Of a stretch of 64,000 nucleotides of DNA, positions 28,408-35,985 are shown in pieces. This stretch comes from Lignipirellula cremea (lineage in GTDB: Bacteria > Planctomycetota > Planctomycetia > Pirellulales > Pirellulaceae). Numbering within the stretch: position 1 is the first letter of the stretch; the number at the start of each line of letters is the position of its first letter. Position numbers and translations under genes: made by a program. A model generated the notes under the pieces. It was not told the DNA's origin. It ran no database searches and was given only the letters and a program-made list of their open reading frames with translations. The DNA is taken from contig NZ_CP036433.1 in assembly GCF_007751035.1 (NCBI RefSeq), forward strand, positions 558,001 to 622,000. The letters are read 5' to 3'.

Positions 28408-30054
28408 TTACTTGCCGATCAGGCTGGCTCGCATTTTGTCGACGGCCTGGTCGATGCTGAAGCTGGCGGCTTTCTGGCGGGGCGGATATTCCTTGAACGT
28501 GTCCAGGAACTTCTCCGTCACGGCCTGGCCGGCCATGAAGATATACGGCTGCGACAAGAGCCAGTCGTAATAGGTGTTGGAAGTGACGTCGGCCCGTTCG
28601 AAAGGATCGGCCCGCAGGTCGAACAGCTTGGGCAGACGCAGCGGGGTGAACGGCTCAGCCCAGACGCGCAAGGTTCCCTTGGCGCGTTGTTCCAGGAACA
28701 CGATCTTCCAGTTCTCCACGCGCAGGCCGACCAGATCGCCGTCGTCGTTGAAGTAAAAGAAGCCGCGTCGCGGGCTCTTTTTCACCTGGCCGGTGAGATA
28801 CGGCAACTGGTTATAGCCGTCGATATGGTTCTTGAACTTGTGGCCGTCGGCTTCGTAGCCTTCCAGCAGTTTCTCTTTGATCTTCGGTTCGCCGGCGGCG
28901 GCCAGCAGGGTCGGCAGCCAGTCGTGGCCGCTGAAGATCTCGTTGGAAATGACCCCGGCGCGGATATGCTTGGGCCAGCGAATCATGCAGGGGACGCGGA
29001 AGGCGCCTTCCCAGTTGGTGTTCTTTTCCGAACGGAACGGCGTCATGGCGCCGTCGGGCCAGGTGTTCATGTGGGGGCCGTTGTCGGTCGTGTAGATCAC
29101 GATTGTGTTGTCGACCAGGTTCAGCTCTTCCACGGCGTCGAGGATCTTCCCCACATGGGCGTCATGCTCGACCATGCCGTCGGCGTATTCGGTGCGGGCG
29201 GTCAGGCCGGGCGGGCTGCGGCGCTCTTCCTTCACGTGCGTGCGGAAGTGCATCCGGGTGCTGTTGAACCAGCAGAAGAACGGCTTTCCGGTGGTCGACT
29301 GTCGTTTCATAAAGTCGATGGCGGCGGCCGACGTGTCGTCGTCGATCGTTTCCATCCGCTTCTTGGTCAGCGGGCCGGTATCTTCGATGATCTGCTTGCC
29401 GACGCGGCCCCAGCGCGGATGGACGGTCGGATCATCACGGTCGGTCGCCTTGCATTTGAGCACGCCGCGCGGGCCAAACATTTCGCGAAAACGCGGATCG
29501 GTCGGATAGGTCCGTTGTTCCGGTTCTTCTTCGGCGTTCAGGTGATACAGGTTGCCGAAAAACTCATCAAAGCCGTGCACTGTCGGCAGAAACTGGTTCA
29601 TGTCGCCCAGGTGGTTCTTGCCGAACTGGCCGGTGGAATAGCCCTGGTTCTTCAGCAGCTGGGCCAGGGTGGCGTCTTCCGCCTGCAGGCCGACGGGGGC
29701 CGCCGGCAAGCCGACTTTGCTGAGGCCCGTGCGGAGCGTGCACTGTCCCGTCAGGAACGAGGACCGCCCGGCGGTGCAGCTTTGCTCGGCGTAGTAATCG
29801 GTGAAGATCATCCCTTCGCGGGCCAGGCGATCAATGTTGGGCGTTTGATAACCCATGAGGCCCATGGAATAGGCGCTAACATTCGTGAGGCCAATGTCGT
29901 CGCCCATGATCACCAGGATATTCGGCTTCGACTGCTGGGCCTGAGCCAGCGGAGCCCCGGCCAGGCTGAGGGCCAGCATGGCGATCGCTCCCAGGCAGCA
30001 GGACCTTCGCCCGGCGTTTCTCCCGGATTCTCGGATTCGGTTCCCCGCAAACAT
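28408..30054 (-). CDS. Secreted arylsulfatase (2)
   Basis: A 548-residue sulfatase. The start at 30054 is preceded by a GAGGGAG ribosome-binding site; the frame remains open to 30288 but gives no better N-terminus. Signal peptide residues 1-40 (APLAQAQQ). CTAGR at residues 93-97 is the formylglycine motif in the C-x-A-x-R variant. Metal-binding GDDIG (51-55), the GKNHLGD block and a TDNGPHMNTW block fit the arylsulfatase A-like group. It is monocistronic by position: convergent with the DUF1501 gene and 580 bp from the next minus-strand gene. Confidence 0.92.
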   Translation of the reverse strand: MFAGNRIRESGRNAGRRSCCLGAIAMLALSLAGAPLAQAQQSKPNILVIMGDDIGLTNVSAYSMGLMGYQTPNIDRLAREGMIFTDYYAEQSCTAGRSSFLTGQCTLRTGLSKVGLPAAPVGLQAEDATLAQLLKNQGYSTGQFGKNHLGDMNQFLPTVHGFDEFFGNLYHLNAEEEPEQRTYPTDPRFREMFGPRGVLKCKATDRDDPTVHPRWGRVGKQIIEDTGPLTKKRMETIDDDTSAAAIDFMKRQSTTGKPFFCWFNSTRMHFRTHVKEERRSPPGLTARTEYADGMVEHDAHVGKILDAVEELNLVDNTIVIYTTDNGPHMNTWPDGAMTPFRSEKNTNWEGAFRVPCMIRWPKHIRAGVISNEIFSGHDWLPTLLAAAGEPKIKEKLLEGYEADGHKFKNHIDGYNQLPYLTGQVKKSPRRGFFYFNDDGDLVGLRVENWKIVFLEQRAKGTLRVWAEPFTPLRLPKLFDLRADPFERADVTSNTYYDWLLSQPYIFMAGQAVTEKFLDTFKEYPPRQKAASFSIDQAVDKMRASLIGK

Positions 30055-30634
30055 AAAACACTCCCTCATTGAGATAGCACAGACAAACATGAGTGTAGCC
30101 GGCCAGCGCCGACAGACAAAAAGATGAGAACGGCGTTCCGGGAGTTTCGCGGCTCCAGCGCCGTTTGCAACGCACGTGAATACATGGTGATAGAACGCAG
30201 GATTTCCGTAATGCGACTGCCGAAGGGACGGACTGCGAGTGTAAAGCACCCTGCGAAAAGCCGCGTCTGTCTCCGCCATTCGCATCAATGCAAAGGCAGG
30301 AGATCATTGCCAGGGATAAAAGGCGATCCATCCGGCCCCCCTGTCCTGGGTCAGTATAACCCAATCAGCAGAGTCGCCAAGGAAACGGCCGTCGATTAAA
30401 AGTCGGCGTCAGGTTATCCCCACAGGCCGGCGGTCGGAATCGCGGTTCTCCAAAGCTCCAGGGCCGCCCCCGTTGCTCGCACTGCCCTGTCGCCCCGACC
30501 AGCGTCCTAACCGGGCACGCAGAACGCCGCGCAGAACATCGCCAGCCTGGGAAACGTGGAGCCCGTCAGCAAGCCCAGGGGTGAAGCATCCGTCGAACTC
30601 CAGCCAGACCCGGTCCAGCTATCGGCGTGAACAG
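30055..30634. other. Long intergenic region upstream of sulfatase 2
   Basis: These 580 bp contain no convincing gene. The only signal I see is the candidate minus-strand promoter at 30353-30380. The rest is ordinary GC-rich sequence. Confidence 0.5.
30353..30380 (-). promoter_or_regulatory. Candidate promoter for sulfatase 2
   Basis: On the minus strand, TTGGCG (30380-30375), 16 bp, TATACT (30358-30353). The -35 is the same TTGGCG as at 24475. It would give a leader of about 290 nt before the sulfatase start, which is long. Confidence 0.3.
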
Positions 30635-31072
30635 CTAGACCAGCAGCAGGCCGATGATCGCGCCCAGAAAGAACAGAAAGACCCCGAAAAGACAGCCACC
30701 CAGGGAACGCCAAAAGGTTTGTCTGGGGGTGGAAATCTTCCAGCCCAGGCGACGATGCTGGGACTCGCGAAGCTTATCAAATAGCATCTCCAGTAACATC
30801 GCTCCCAGAATGCAGCCGGAATACAGTCCCAGCTGGAGATGGAACCGCAGCAGCACCAGCCAGCAACAGAACGCCGTCGTCAGCAGCAGCAACGTACGTA
30901 GCGAGAACTGCAGTCCGCCCCCTGTCGCGACGCGATCGTCTTCCGTTTCAGTGACAGGTTCTGGCGCCTCGGCCGACGCTGGCTGTTTTGCCAGGCGATT
31001 CCTGTACACCGACACGGGCCGCGAAACCAGGGCCTTGAGGAACGATCGGCGAGACTGCGATTGCTTGTCCAT
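30635..31072 (-). CDS. Membrane protein with planctomycete FxLRTLL motif
   Basis: A 145-residue protein. A basic, flexible N-terminus of about 50 residues is followed by LQFSLRTLLLLTTAF, which leads into two hydrophobic segments (about residues 56-90), a polar loop (DKLRESQHRRLGWKIS) and a final membrane span (about residues 122-145). The F-x-L-R-T-L-L motif is shared with the protein at 5754-6236. The function is unknown. It is divergent from the SGNH hydrolase gene at 31346. Confidence 0.75.
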   Translation of the reverse strand: MDKQSQSRRSFLKALVSRPVSVYRNRLAKQPASAEAPEPVTETEDDRVATGGGLQFSLRTLLLLTTAFCCWLVLLRFHLQLGLYSGCILGAMLLEMLFDKLRESQHRRLGWKISTPRQTFWRSLGGCLFGVFLFFLGAIIGLLLV

Positions 31073-31345
31073 CAGCAGCAGGTATCTGGCCCAGGGGATG
31101 GCGGGGACGTCGCCCGGCGCGAGCGAGACGCGAGGCTTTTATCGTACCCGATGGAGGCCGCAGGAATGAACACCTGTTGCGATCCGGTCGTCTTTCCCGA
31201 GAGCGAGAAACGGCCCGTATGCTGGATTGTGGGACGCCGCCTTGTTAACGTGGGAGATCTTGCATTGCCTGGACGGTTCCAGGCGTCGTCGGGAAGGTTC
31301 CCGGCGGAAGGGAAACAGAAAGTATCGGGTAAAGGAACCTGTTTG

Positions 31346-32053
31346 ATGTCGCGTAAAATGTACTCATGGCTGCTGCTTGCTCTTCTGGTCGCTGGATCTT
31401 CCGGCGTGAGTCGGGCGGGCGAACCGGCTTTGCAGCTGAAAAAAGGGGAACGCATTGTGTTCCTCGGCGATTCGATCACCCAGGCGGGCGATCGTTCTGA
31501 CAAAGGTTACGTGCGATTGATCCGCCAGGAGCTGGCCGAGAAGTATCCCGACCTGGGGATCGAAGTGATCGGCGCCGGGATCAGCGGCAACAAAGTGCCC
31601 GATCTGCAGCGTCGCCTGGAGCGGGATGTGACCTCCAAAAAGCCGACAATCGTGTTCATCTACATCGGCATTAACGATGTCTGGCACGGCGAAAAGGACC
31701 CGGCCCGCGGCACGACGCCGGAAGCCTTTGAATCGGGTCTGAAGGACGTCATCGCCCGTTGCCAGGAAGCGGGCGCCCAGGTGGTGCTGTGCACGCCGAC
31801 CGTGATTGGCGAAAAGGCGAATGGCACGAACAGCCTCGATAAGAAGCTCGACCAGTACGCCGACATCAGCCGCGGCGTGGCGAAAGAGCTGAAGCTGCCG
31901 ATGTGCGACCTGCGCGCCGCGTTTGTGGACCATCTGAAAGAACACAACACTGAAGACAAAGAAAAGGGCGTGCTGACCAGCGACCGCGTGCATTTGAACG
32001 AAGCCGGCAACCGCTTCATCGCCGACGTCATGCTGGGCATGTTCGCAAAGTAA
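31346..32053 (+). CDS. Secreted SGNH/GDSL-type hydrolase
   Basis: A 235-residue secreted esterase. From ATG 31346 it has a signal peptide (residues 1-24). SGNH blocks: FLGDSIT with Ser43 (block I), GAGISGN (block II, Gly), YIGINDVWHG (block III, Asn110) and SDRVHLNEAG with Asp213 and His216 (block V). The family includes acyl-esterases and carbohydrate acetylesterases; the substrate is unknown, but deacetylation of a glycan would fit the neighbouring sulfatases. The frame is open back to 31061, rejected because of the signal peptide position. A perfect hairpin lies 34 bp after the stop. Confidence 0.88.
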   Translation: MSRKMYSWLLLALLVAGSSGVSRAGEPALQLKKGERIVFLGDSITQAGDRSDKGYVRLIRQELAEKYPDLGIEVIGAGISGNKVPDLQRRLERDVTSKKPTIVFIYIGINDVWHGEKDPARGTTPEAFESGLKDVIARCQEAGAQVVLCTPTVIGEKANGTNSLDKKLDQYADISRGVAKELKLPMCDLRAAFVDHLKEHNTEDKEKGVLTSDRVHLNEAGNRFIADVMLGMFAK

Positions 32054-32073
32054 TTTGGTTGTTTTGCGAACCC

Positions 32074-32130
32074 GCCGGCGCAGAAAGTCGCCTTTCGCTC
32101 CGTGAAAGGCGACTGTCCGGCGTCTGCTCT
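32074..32130 (+). repeat. Hairpin repeat, family 2, copy 1
   Basis: A 57-bp element beginning GCCGGCGCAGAAAG and ending TGTCCGGCGTCTGCTCT, with a perfect 10-bp stem GTCGCCTTTC / GAAAGGCGAC (32087-32113) around GCTCCGT. It lies just downstream of the SGNH hydrolase and may also serve as its terminator. A second copy is at 50292. Confidence 0.8.
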
Positions 32131-32337
32131 GGCTCAAAACGACGAACCAGAATCCGGCAGTGAATGCGCATCGAGAGAATAAACACTGACTTGTGATTTC
32201 CGTCAGCAATGAAGTCGGCGAAGCACGCTCAACACACGGCTGCCGCCCCAGGCGACGGGCAAGAACGCCCGTCGTTCGAGGTGTCGAAGTCCTGAGCTGT
32301 CTTCCCGCCGTCGTCCTCGCCAGCTGCAAAGGTCGTC

Positions 32338-32664
32338 ATGGAAAAAGTCGTCAGAACGGAACGCCTGGAGATCTGCCGGCCGGATGGCGACTGCATGATT
32401 TCGCTGGATGCGGAAGAGCCGTCTATTCGCCTTTATGATCGCGCAGGCCGGGAACGACTCACGCTTTGCCTGAACCAGGCCGGCGAGCCGCAGATCGGCT
32501 TGCTGAGTCCCGAGGGGCCGGTCGAAGTGGGCATCGGCGTTAACCCGCAACTGGGCAGCGGGATGATGATCTATAGCGCGCAAGGGTCGGACCTGCGCGT
32601 GATGATCATCGTCAAGCCGGACGGAACGGCCGTCATCTCCACCGACCCGCACGACCTGGATTAA
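32338..32664 (+). CDS. Small hypothetical beta-rich protein
   Basis: A 108-residue protein made almost wholly of short alternating beta-type strands (ISLDAEEPSIRLYDRAGRE, LTLCLNQAGEPQIGL, MMIYSAQGSDLRVMI). No signal peptide, membrane span or catalytic motif is visible. It ends 47 bp before the end of the convergent sulfatase gene. The family is not recognised. Confidence 0.7.
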   Translation: MEKVVRTERLEICRPDGDCMISLDAEEPSIRLYDRAGRERLTLCLNQAGEPQIGLLSPEGPVEVGIGVNPQLGSGMMIYSAQGSDLRVMIIVKPDGTAVISTDPHDLD

Positions 32665-32711
32665 TCGGGCGCCGGGCCGGTGTTGGACGAGCTGCCTTTG
32701 GCTGCGGCCGA

Positions 32712-34178
32712 TTACAGCAGTCCGTCGCGTTCCAACAGCTTGAGGATGGCGGCGACAATCTCGGGGTGGTCCGCGGCCACGTTCTGCTCTTCGCCCAGAT
32801 CCGTTTCCAGATCGTAAAGACGCCAGTCGCCGGGCGGTTTTTCCGACTTGCTCCGGTAACGGACCAGCTTCCATTTGCCGTAACGCACGCCGACCGAGGT
32901 GGCGCCTTCGCTGCTGGCGCAGTACAGGTATTCGTGCTGCTCTTGCCGGTCGTTCTCTCCCAGCAGCGTCGGCAGGTACGACAGGCCGTCGATTGCGGCC
33001 GGCGGTTTGGCGCCGGCCAGTTCACAGGCGGTCGGCAGGAAATCGTAGCCGCCCGAGGGCAACGCCGAGACGGAACCGGCCTTGATCTTGCCAGGCCAGC
33101 GGGCGATCATCGGGACGCGATAACCGCCTTCGTGCATGGAGCGTTTGAAGCCCTGCAGGGGCCCGTTGGAATCAAAAAATGCGTGGTCGTGCCCGCCTTC
33201 GTTATGGGGGCCGTTATCCGAGGTGAAGATCACCAGGGTGTTGTCGTCCAGGTTCAGCTCTTTGAGTAGCTCCAGCAGGCGGCCCACGTCGGCGTCCATG
33301 TGGGTGATCATGGCGGCGAAGCCTTTTTCCGGATTGGGCCAGTCGCGATCAGCGTAAATGCCGTAACTGGGAACCTCCATGCCGTCGCCCAGCAGGCGGC
33401 CGCCTTCGTTATTGGCGTGCGGAATGGTCCAGTGGATGTGCAGCAGGAACGGCTGCTTCTGGTTGCGGCGGATAAAGTCAAAGGCAGCCGTCGTCATGAA
33501 ATCATGCGAGTAGCTCTTCTTCACGGAAGCGACGCGGCCGCGGCCCTCCGGACGTTTATCAATCACATTGCCCGGCAGTTCGACCTGTTTGTCGTTCTCC
33601 CAGAGAAACGTCGGATAGTAGTTATGGGCGTTACTCTGGTTCAAGTAACCGAACCAGTAATCAAAGCCGTTCTGGTTAGGATGTCCCGGGTTGTCGATCT
33701 CGGCCGGTTTGTCAACATTGCCGAGCGCCCATTTGCCGACGCCGCCGGTCGCATAGCCCGTATCGTGCAGCAGGCGGGCGACGGTTGCTTCCTGGCCGGT
33801 CAGGCTGCGGCTGCGGTTGCCGATCAACTGCGTATGGCCCACATGCTGGCCCGTCCAGAGCACCAGTCGTGAAGGACGGCAGACGGTATGCCCGGCGTAA
33901 TGGTCGGTGAACCGCATCCCCTGGGCGGCCATCTGGTCGAGATGGGGCGTTTTGATTTCCTTTTGCCCGAAACAGCCCAAGTCGCCGTAACCCAGGTCGT
34001 CGACCATGATGTAAATGATGTTGGGCCGGGCGGGCTGTTCGGCCTGCAGTCGCGGCGGACTGCAGAACTGGGCGATCACCGCGGCGGCCAGCATCGCCAG
34101 TCCGATGATCGGGCGTCGCACGGGACGCGGGCAGGACGGGCGGCGACCAGCCTGCGCCAGGGCGGGGAATAGAGACAT
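32712..34178 (-). CDS. Secreted arylsulfatase (3)
   Basis: A 488-residue sulfatase. ATG at 34178 is preceded by GAGGAA; the frame is open to 34235. The N-terminus has an arginine-rich stretch, then a hydrophobic signal segment (residues 24-45). CRPSR at residues 100-104 is the formylglycine motif, VDDLGYGDLG (59-68) binds metal, and GVGKWALG and TSDNGPHNEGG are further active-site blocks. It probably acts on sulfated glycans outside the cytoplasm. Its closest group appears to be the arylsulfatase A type rather than choline-sulfatase, judged by the blocks only. Confidence 0.92.
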   Translation of the reverse strand: MSLFPALAQAGRRPSCPRPVRRPIIGLAMLAAAVIAQFCSPPRLQAEQPARPNIIYIMVDDLGYGDLGCFGQKEIKTPHLDQMAAQGMRFTDHYAGHTVCRPSRLVLWTGQHVGHTQLIGNRSRSLTGQEATVARLLHDTGYATGGVGKWALGNVDKPAEIDNPGHPNQNGFDYWFGYLNQSNAHNYYPTFLWENDKQVELPGNVIDKRPEGRGRVASVKKSYSHDFMTTAAFDFIRRNQKQPFLLHIHWTIPHANNEGGRLLGDGMEVPSYGIYADRDWPNPEKGFAAMITHMDADVGRLLELLKELNLDDNTLVIFTSDNGPHNEGGHDHAFFDSNGPLQGFKRSMHEGGYRVPMIARWPGKIKAGSVSALPSGGYDFLPTACELAGAKPPAAIDGLSYLPTLLGENDRQEQHEYLYCASSEGATSVGVRYGKWKLVRYRSKSEKPPGDWRLYDLETDLGEEQNVAADHPEIVAAILKLLERDGLL

Positions 34179-34530
34179 CAGGATTCCTCTCGGTGTTGAT
34201 AGTGCGTGCGATGCGCTCGATTCTCCCTCGCTCACGGCGGCGCCCGAGTGCGCGATTCATGGCCTAGCGGTCGGGGCGGCAGCCCCTTTGGCGGAAAGGG
34301 AGGCAAACGGTTTGAACTGCATTGTCATTTGCGCCGTGAGCCCGGTCAATTCCCGCCCGAAACCGGGAGACCTGCCACAGGGAAAGCAGGCGTCGGCGCC
34401 AGAGCATCGATCCCAGCATAGATCTACGCGATACCGGAAGCAAACCGACTGCGCGTGCGGATCGACCCGGGAAGACGGGCAGAAGGGTTCCGCCCGGCTC
34501 GATGAGGGACGTCAGGCTCGATGAGGGACG
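34179..34530. other. Intergenic region between esterase and sulfatase 3
   Basis: This 352-bp gap holds no gene I can support. It ends with the 19-bp tandem duplication that crosses the stop codon of the esterase gene. Confidence 0.5.
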
Positions 34531-34535
34531 TCAGG
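34498..34535. repeat. 19-bp tandem duplication across a stop codon
   Basis: CTCGATGAGGGACGTCAGG occurs twice head to tail (34498-34516 and 34517-34535). The stop codon of the minus-strand esterase (34531-34533) lies in the second copy, so the duplicate includes a second copy of the gene's end. Compare the 19-bp duplication at 54731. Confidence 0.9.
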
Positions 34536-35511
34536 CCAGGCGACGTTTGATCTCGTGCGCCGCTTGCCGCAAGGCGGACTGGACGGCTGGAAGCTCGGCC
34601 AGCGGATTCAGCAAGCCGTAATCGTGGATCATGCCGTTGACGCGCAGGGCAACCACCTCGACGCCAGCTTCGTCGAGCTTGCGGGCGTATGCTTCCCCTT
34701 CGTCGCGCAGCACATCGAGTTCGGCCGTCTGGATCACGGCGGGCGGCAGGTTCCGCATCTGTGCGTGGGTGGCTCGCAGCGGCGAGGCGTAGAGCCCCTC
34801 GCGTTCGCCGGCGGTCGTCGCATAGCTGTTCCAGAACCAGACCATCATCGCCCGGGTGAGGAAATGGTCGTTCGCAAATCGTTCGTACGACACCGTATCA
34901 AAGCGGGCGTCGGTCACGGGCCAGAGCAGCATCTGCATGCGGAGTTTCGGGCCGTCTTCCAGCACCGACCGCAGGGCGACAACCGCCGCCATGTTGCCGC
35001 CGACGCTATTGCCGGCGACCGCCAGGCGGCTGCCATCGATGCCGACTTCGGCTCCGTTTGCGGCGATCCACTGCGTCGCCAGATACGCCTCGTCAATCGC
35101 GGTGGGGAAGCGCGCTTCGGGCGAGCGACTGTAGTCGACATAGACGGCCGCCGCGTCTGATTCGGCGACCAGATCGCGAATCAATCGTTCGTGCGTGGGG
35201 TAGTCGCCCAGCACCCAGCCGCCGCCATGAAAGAACATAAAGGCCGGTAGCGGTCCCTCCCTGTGCGGAGGACGAACGATCGTCAGGCGGACCTGTTTCC
35301 CATCGGCCTCGATCGAATGCTGGCTGACTTCCGCCGGGCGAAGTTCGCCCTGGGTCGAGGACTGCAGACCGCTGAGCACTTGGCGCGCTTCCTCTGGCGG
35401 CAACGTTTCCAGTGGCGGGTCGCCCGACGTATTCAACTTGTCGAGGAATGCCTGAACCTGCCGCTGGGCTGACTCGGCGGGCGCGAGGGCGTCGATCTGA
35501 TCTGCAGACAT
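34531..35511 (-). CDS. Alpha/beta-hydrolase of the hormone-sensitive-lipase group
   Basis: A 326-residue esterase without a signal peptide, so probably cytoplasmic. FFHGGGWVLGD (residues 93-103) is the HGGG oxyanion motif of the HSL family. GNSVGGN with Ser169 is the nucleophile elbow (G-x-S-x-G variant GNSVGG), and MIHDYG near the C-terminus holds the catalytic histidine. By family it hydrolyses short-chain acyl esters. It is followed by sulfatase 3 on the same strand after a 350-bp gap and is not tightly coupled to it. Confidence 0.9.
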   Translation of the reverse strand: MSADQIDALAPAESAQRQVQAFLDKLNTSGDPPLETLPPEEARQVLSGLQSSTQGELRPAEVSQHSIEADGKQVRLTIVRPPHREGPLPAFMFFHGGGWVLGDYPTHERLIRDLVAESDAAAVYVDYSRSPEARFPTAIDEAYLATQWIAANGAEVGIDGSRLAVAGNSVGGNMAAVVALRSVLEDGPKLRMQMLLWPVTDARFDTVSYERFANDHFLTRAMMVWFWNSYATTAGEREGLYASPLRATHAQMRNLPPAVIQTAELDVLRDEGEAYARKLDEAGVEVVALRVNGMIHDYGLLNPLAELPAVQSALRQAAHEIKRRLA

Positions 35512-35614
35512 CCGTTTTCTCCAACAAGAAAAGGCTTTTCAGGCCGCAGTGCGGCGAAAATTCCGATGTCTTCGAGAGGAGCAAAGGCCGTGCCGCTCAA
35601 TGTGCGACGTTGGA

Positions 35615-35750
35615 GCTAGTGGTGCGTCAAACCATAGAATCAGGTTTCTCTCAATCAGCCGCCGGGCGCTAGCCCACGGTTTTCTTGGCAGCACAGCAGC
35701 ACGGCCGAAATCGCTCACTCTAAGATGGAAGATTGACGCAGCACGAGTGC
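35615..35750. repeat. MITE-like element, family 3, copy 1
   Basis: The left end GCTAGTGGTGCGTCAAAC and the right end (read in reverse complement) GCTGCGTCAATCTTCCAT match as imperfect terminal inverted repeats about 135 bp apart. The interior holds AGCCGCCGGGCGCTAGCCCA with a palindromic GGCGCTAGCC-type core. Confidence 0.65.
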
Positions 35751-35783
35751 TGTGTCAAGGCAAAGAGTTCGGGTTCTTCCAAT

Positions 35784-35880
35784 TAGCCGTTTTGGCGATA
35801 GCCACGGTTAACTAAAAGGAACAGCGGCTCGCGCGAAAATGGCCAAACCTAAAATGGAAACTTGACGCAGCACTAGCATG
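35784..35880. repeat. MITE-like element, family 3, copy 2 (partial)
   Basis: This repeats the right two-thirds of the element at 35615 with a shift of 127-129 bp: AGCCGTTTTGGCGATAGCCA, then TAAAATGGAAACTTGACGCA followed by GCACTAGC. The left inverted end is absent. Confidence 0.65.
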
Positions 35881-35895
35881 GATGTGCCAGAACGC

Positions 35896-35968
35896 CGTAG
35901 CAGAACTCGCAAGAGTTTGGCCGCGGTTCCCAGGAATACACGCTCCAAAGTCTTGCGACTTCAGTTAC
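35896..35968 (+). repeat. MITE/REP-like element, family 1, copy B
   Basis: Starts CGTAGCAGAACTCGCAAGAG, has TTTGGCCGCGGTT inside and ends GTCTTGCGACTTCAGTTAC. The ends form imperfect inverted repeats. It lies directly before the end of the trypsin-like protease gene. Confidence 0.75.
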
Positions 35969-35985
35969 ATTCTGGCGCCAGGACG

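Larger units (their letters stand above)
35512..35985. other. Repeat-filled intergenic region
   Basis: The 474-bp gap contains two MITE-like units (35615-35750, 35784-35880) and a family 1 element (35896-35968). No gene is supported. Confidence 0.7.
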
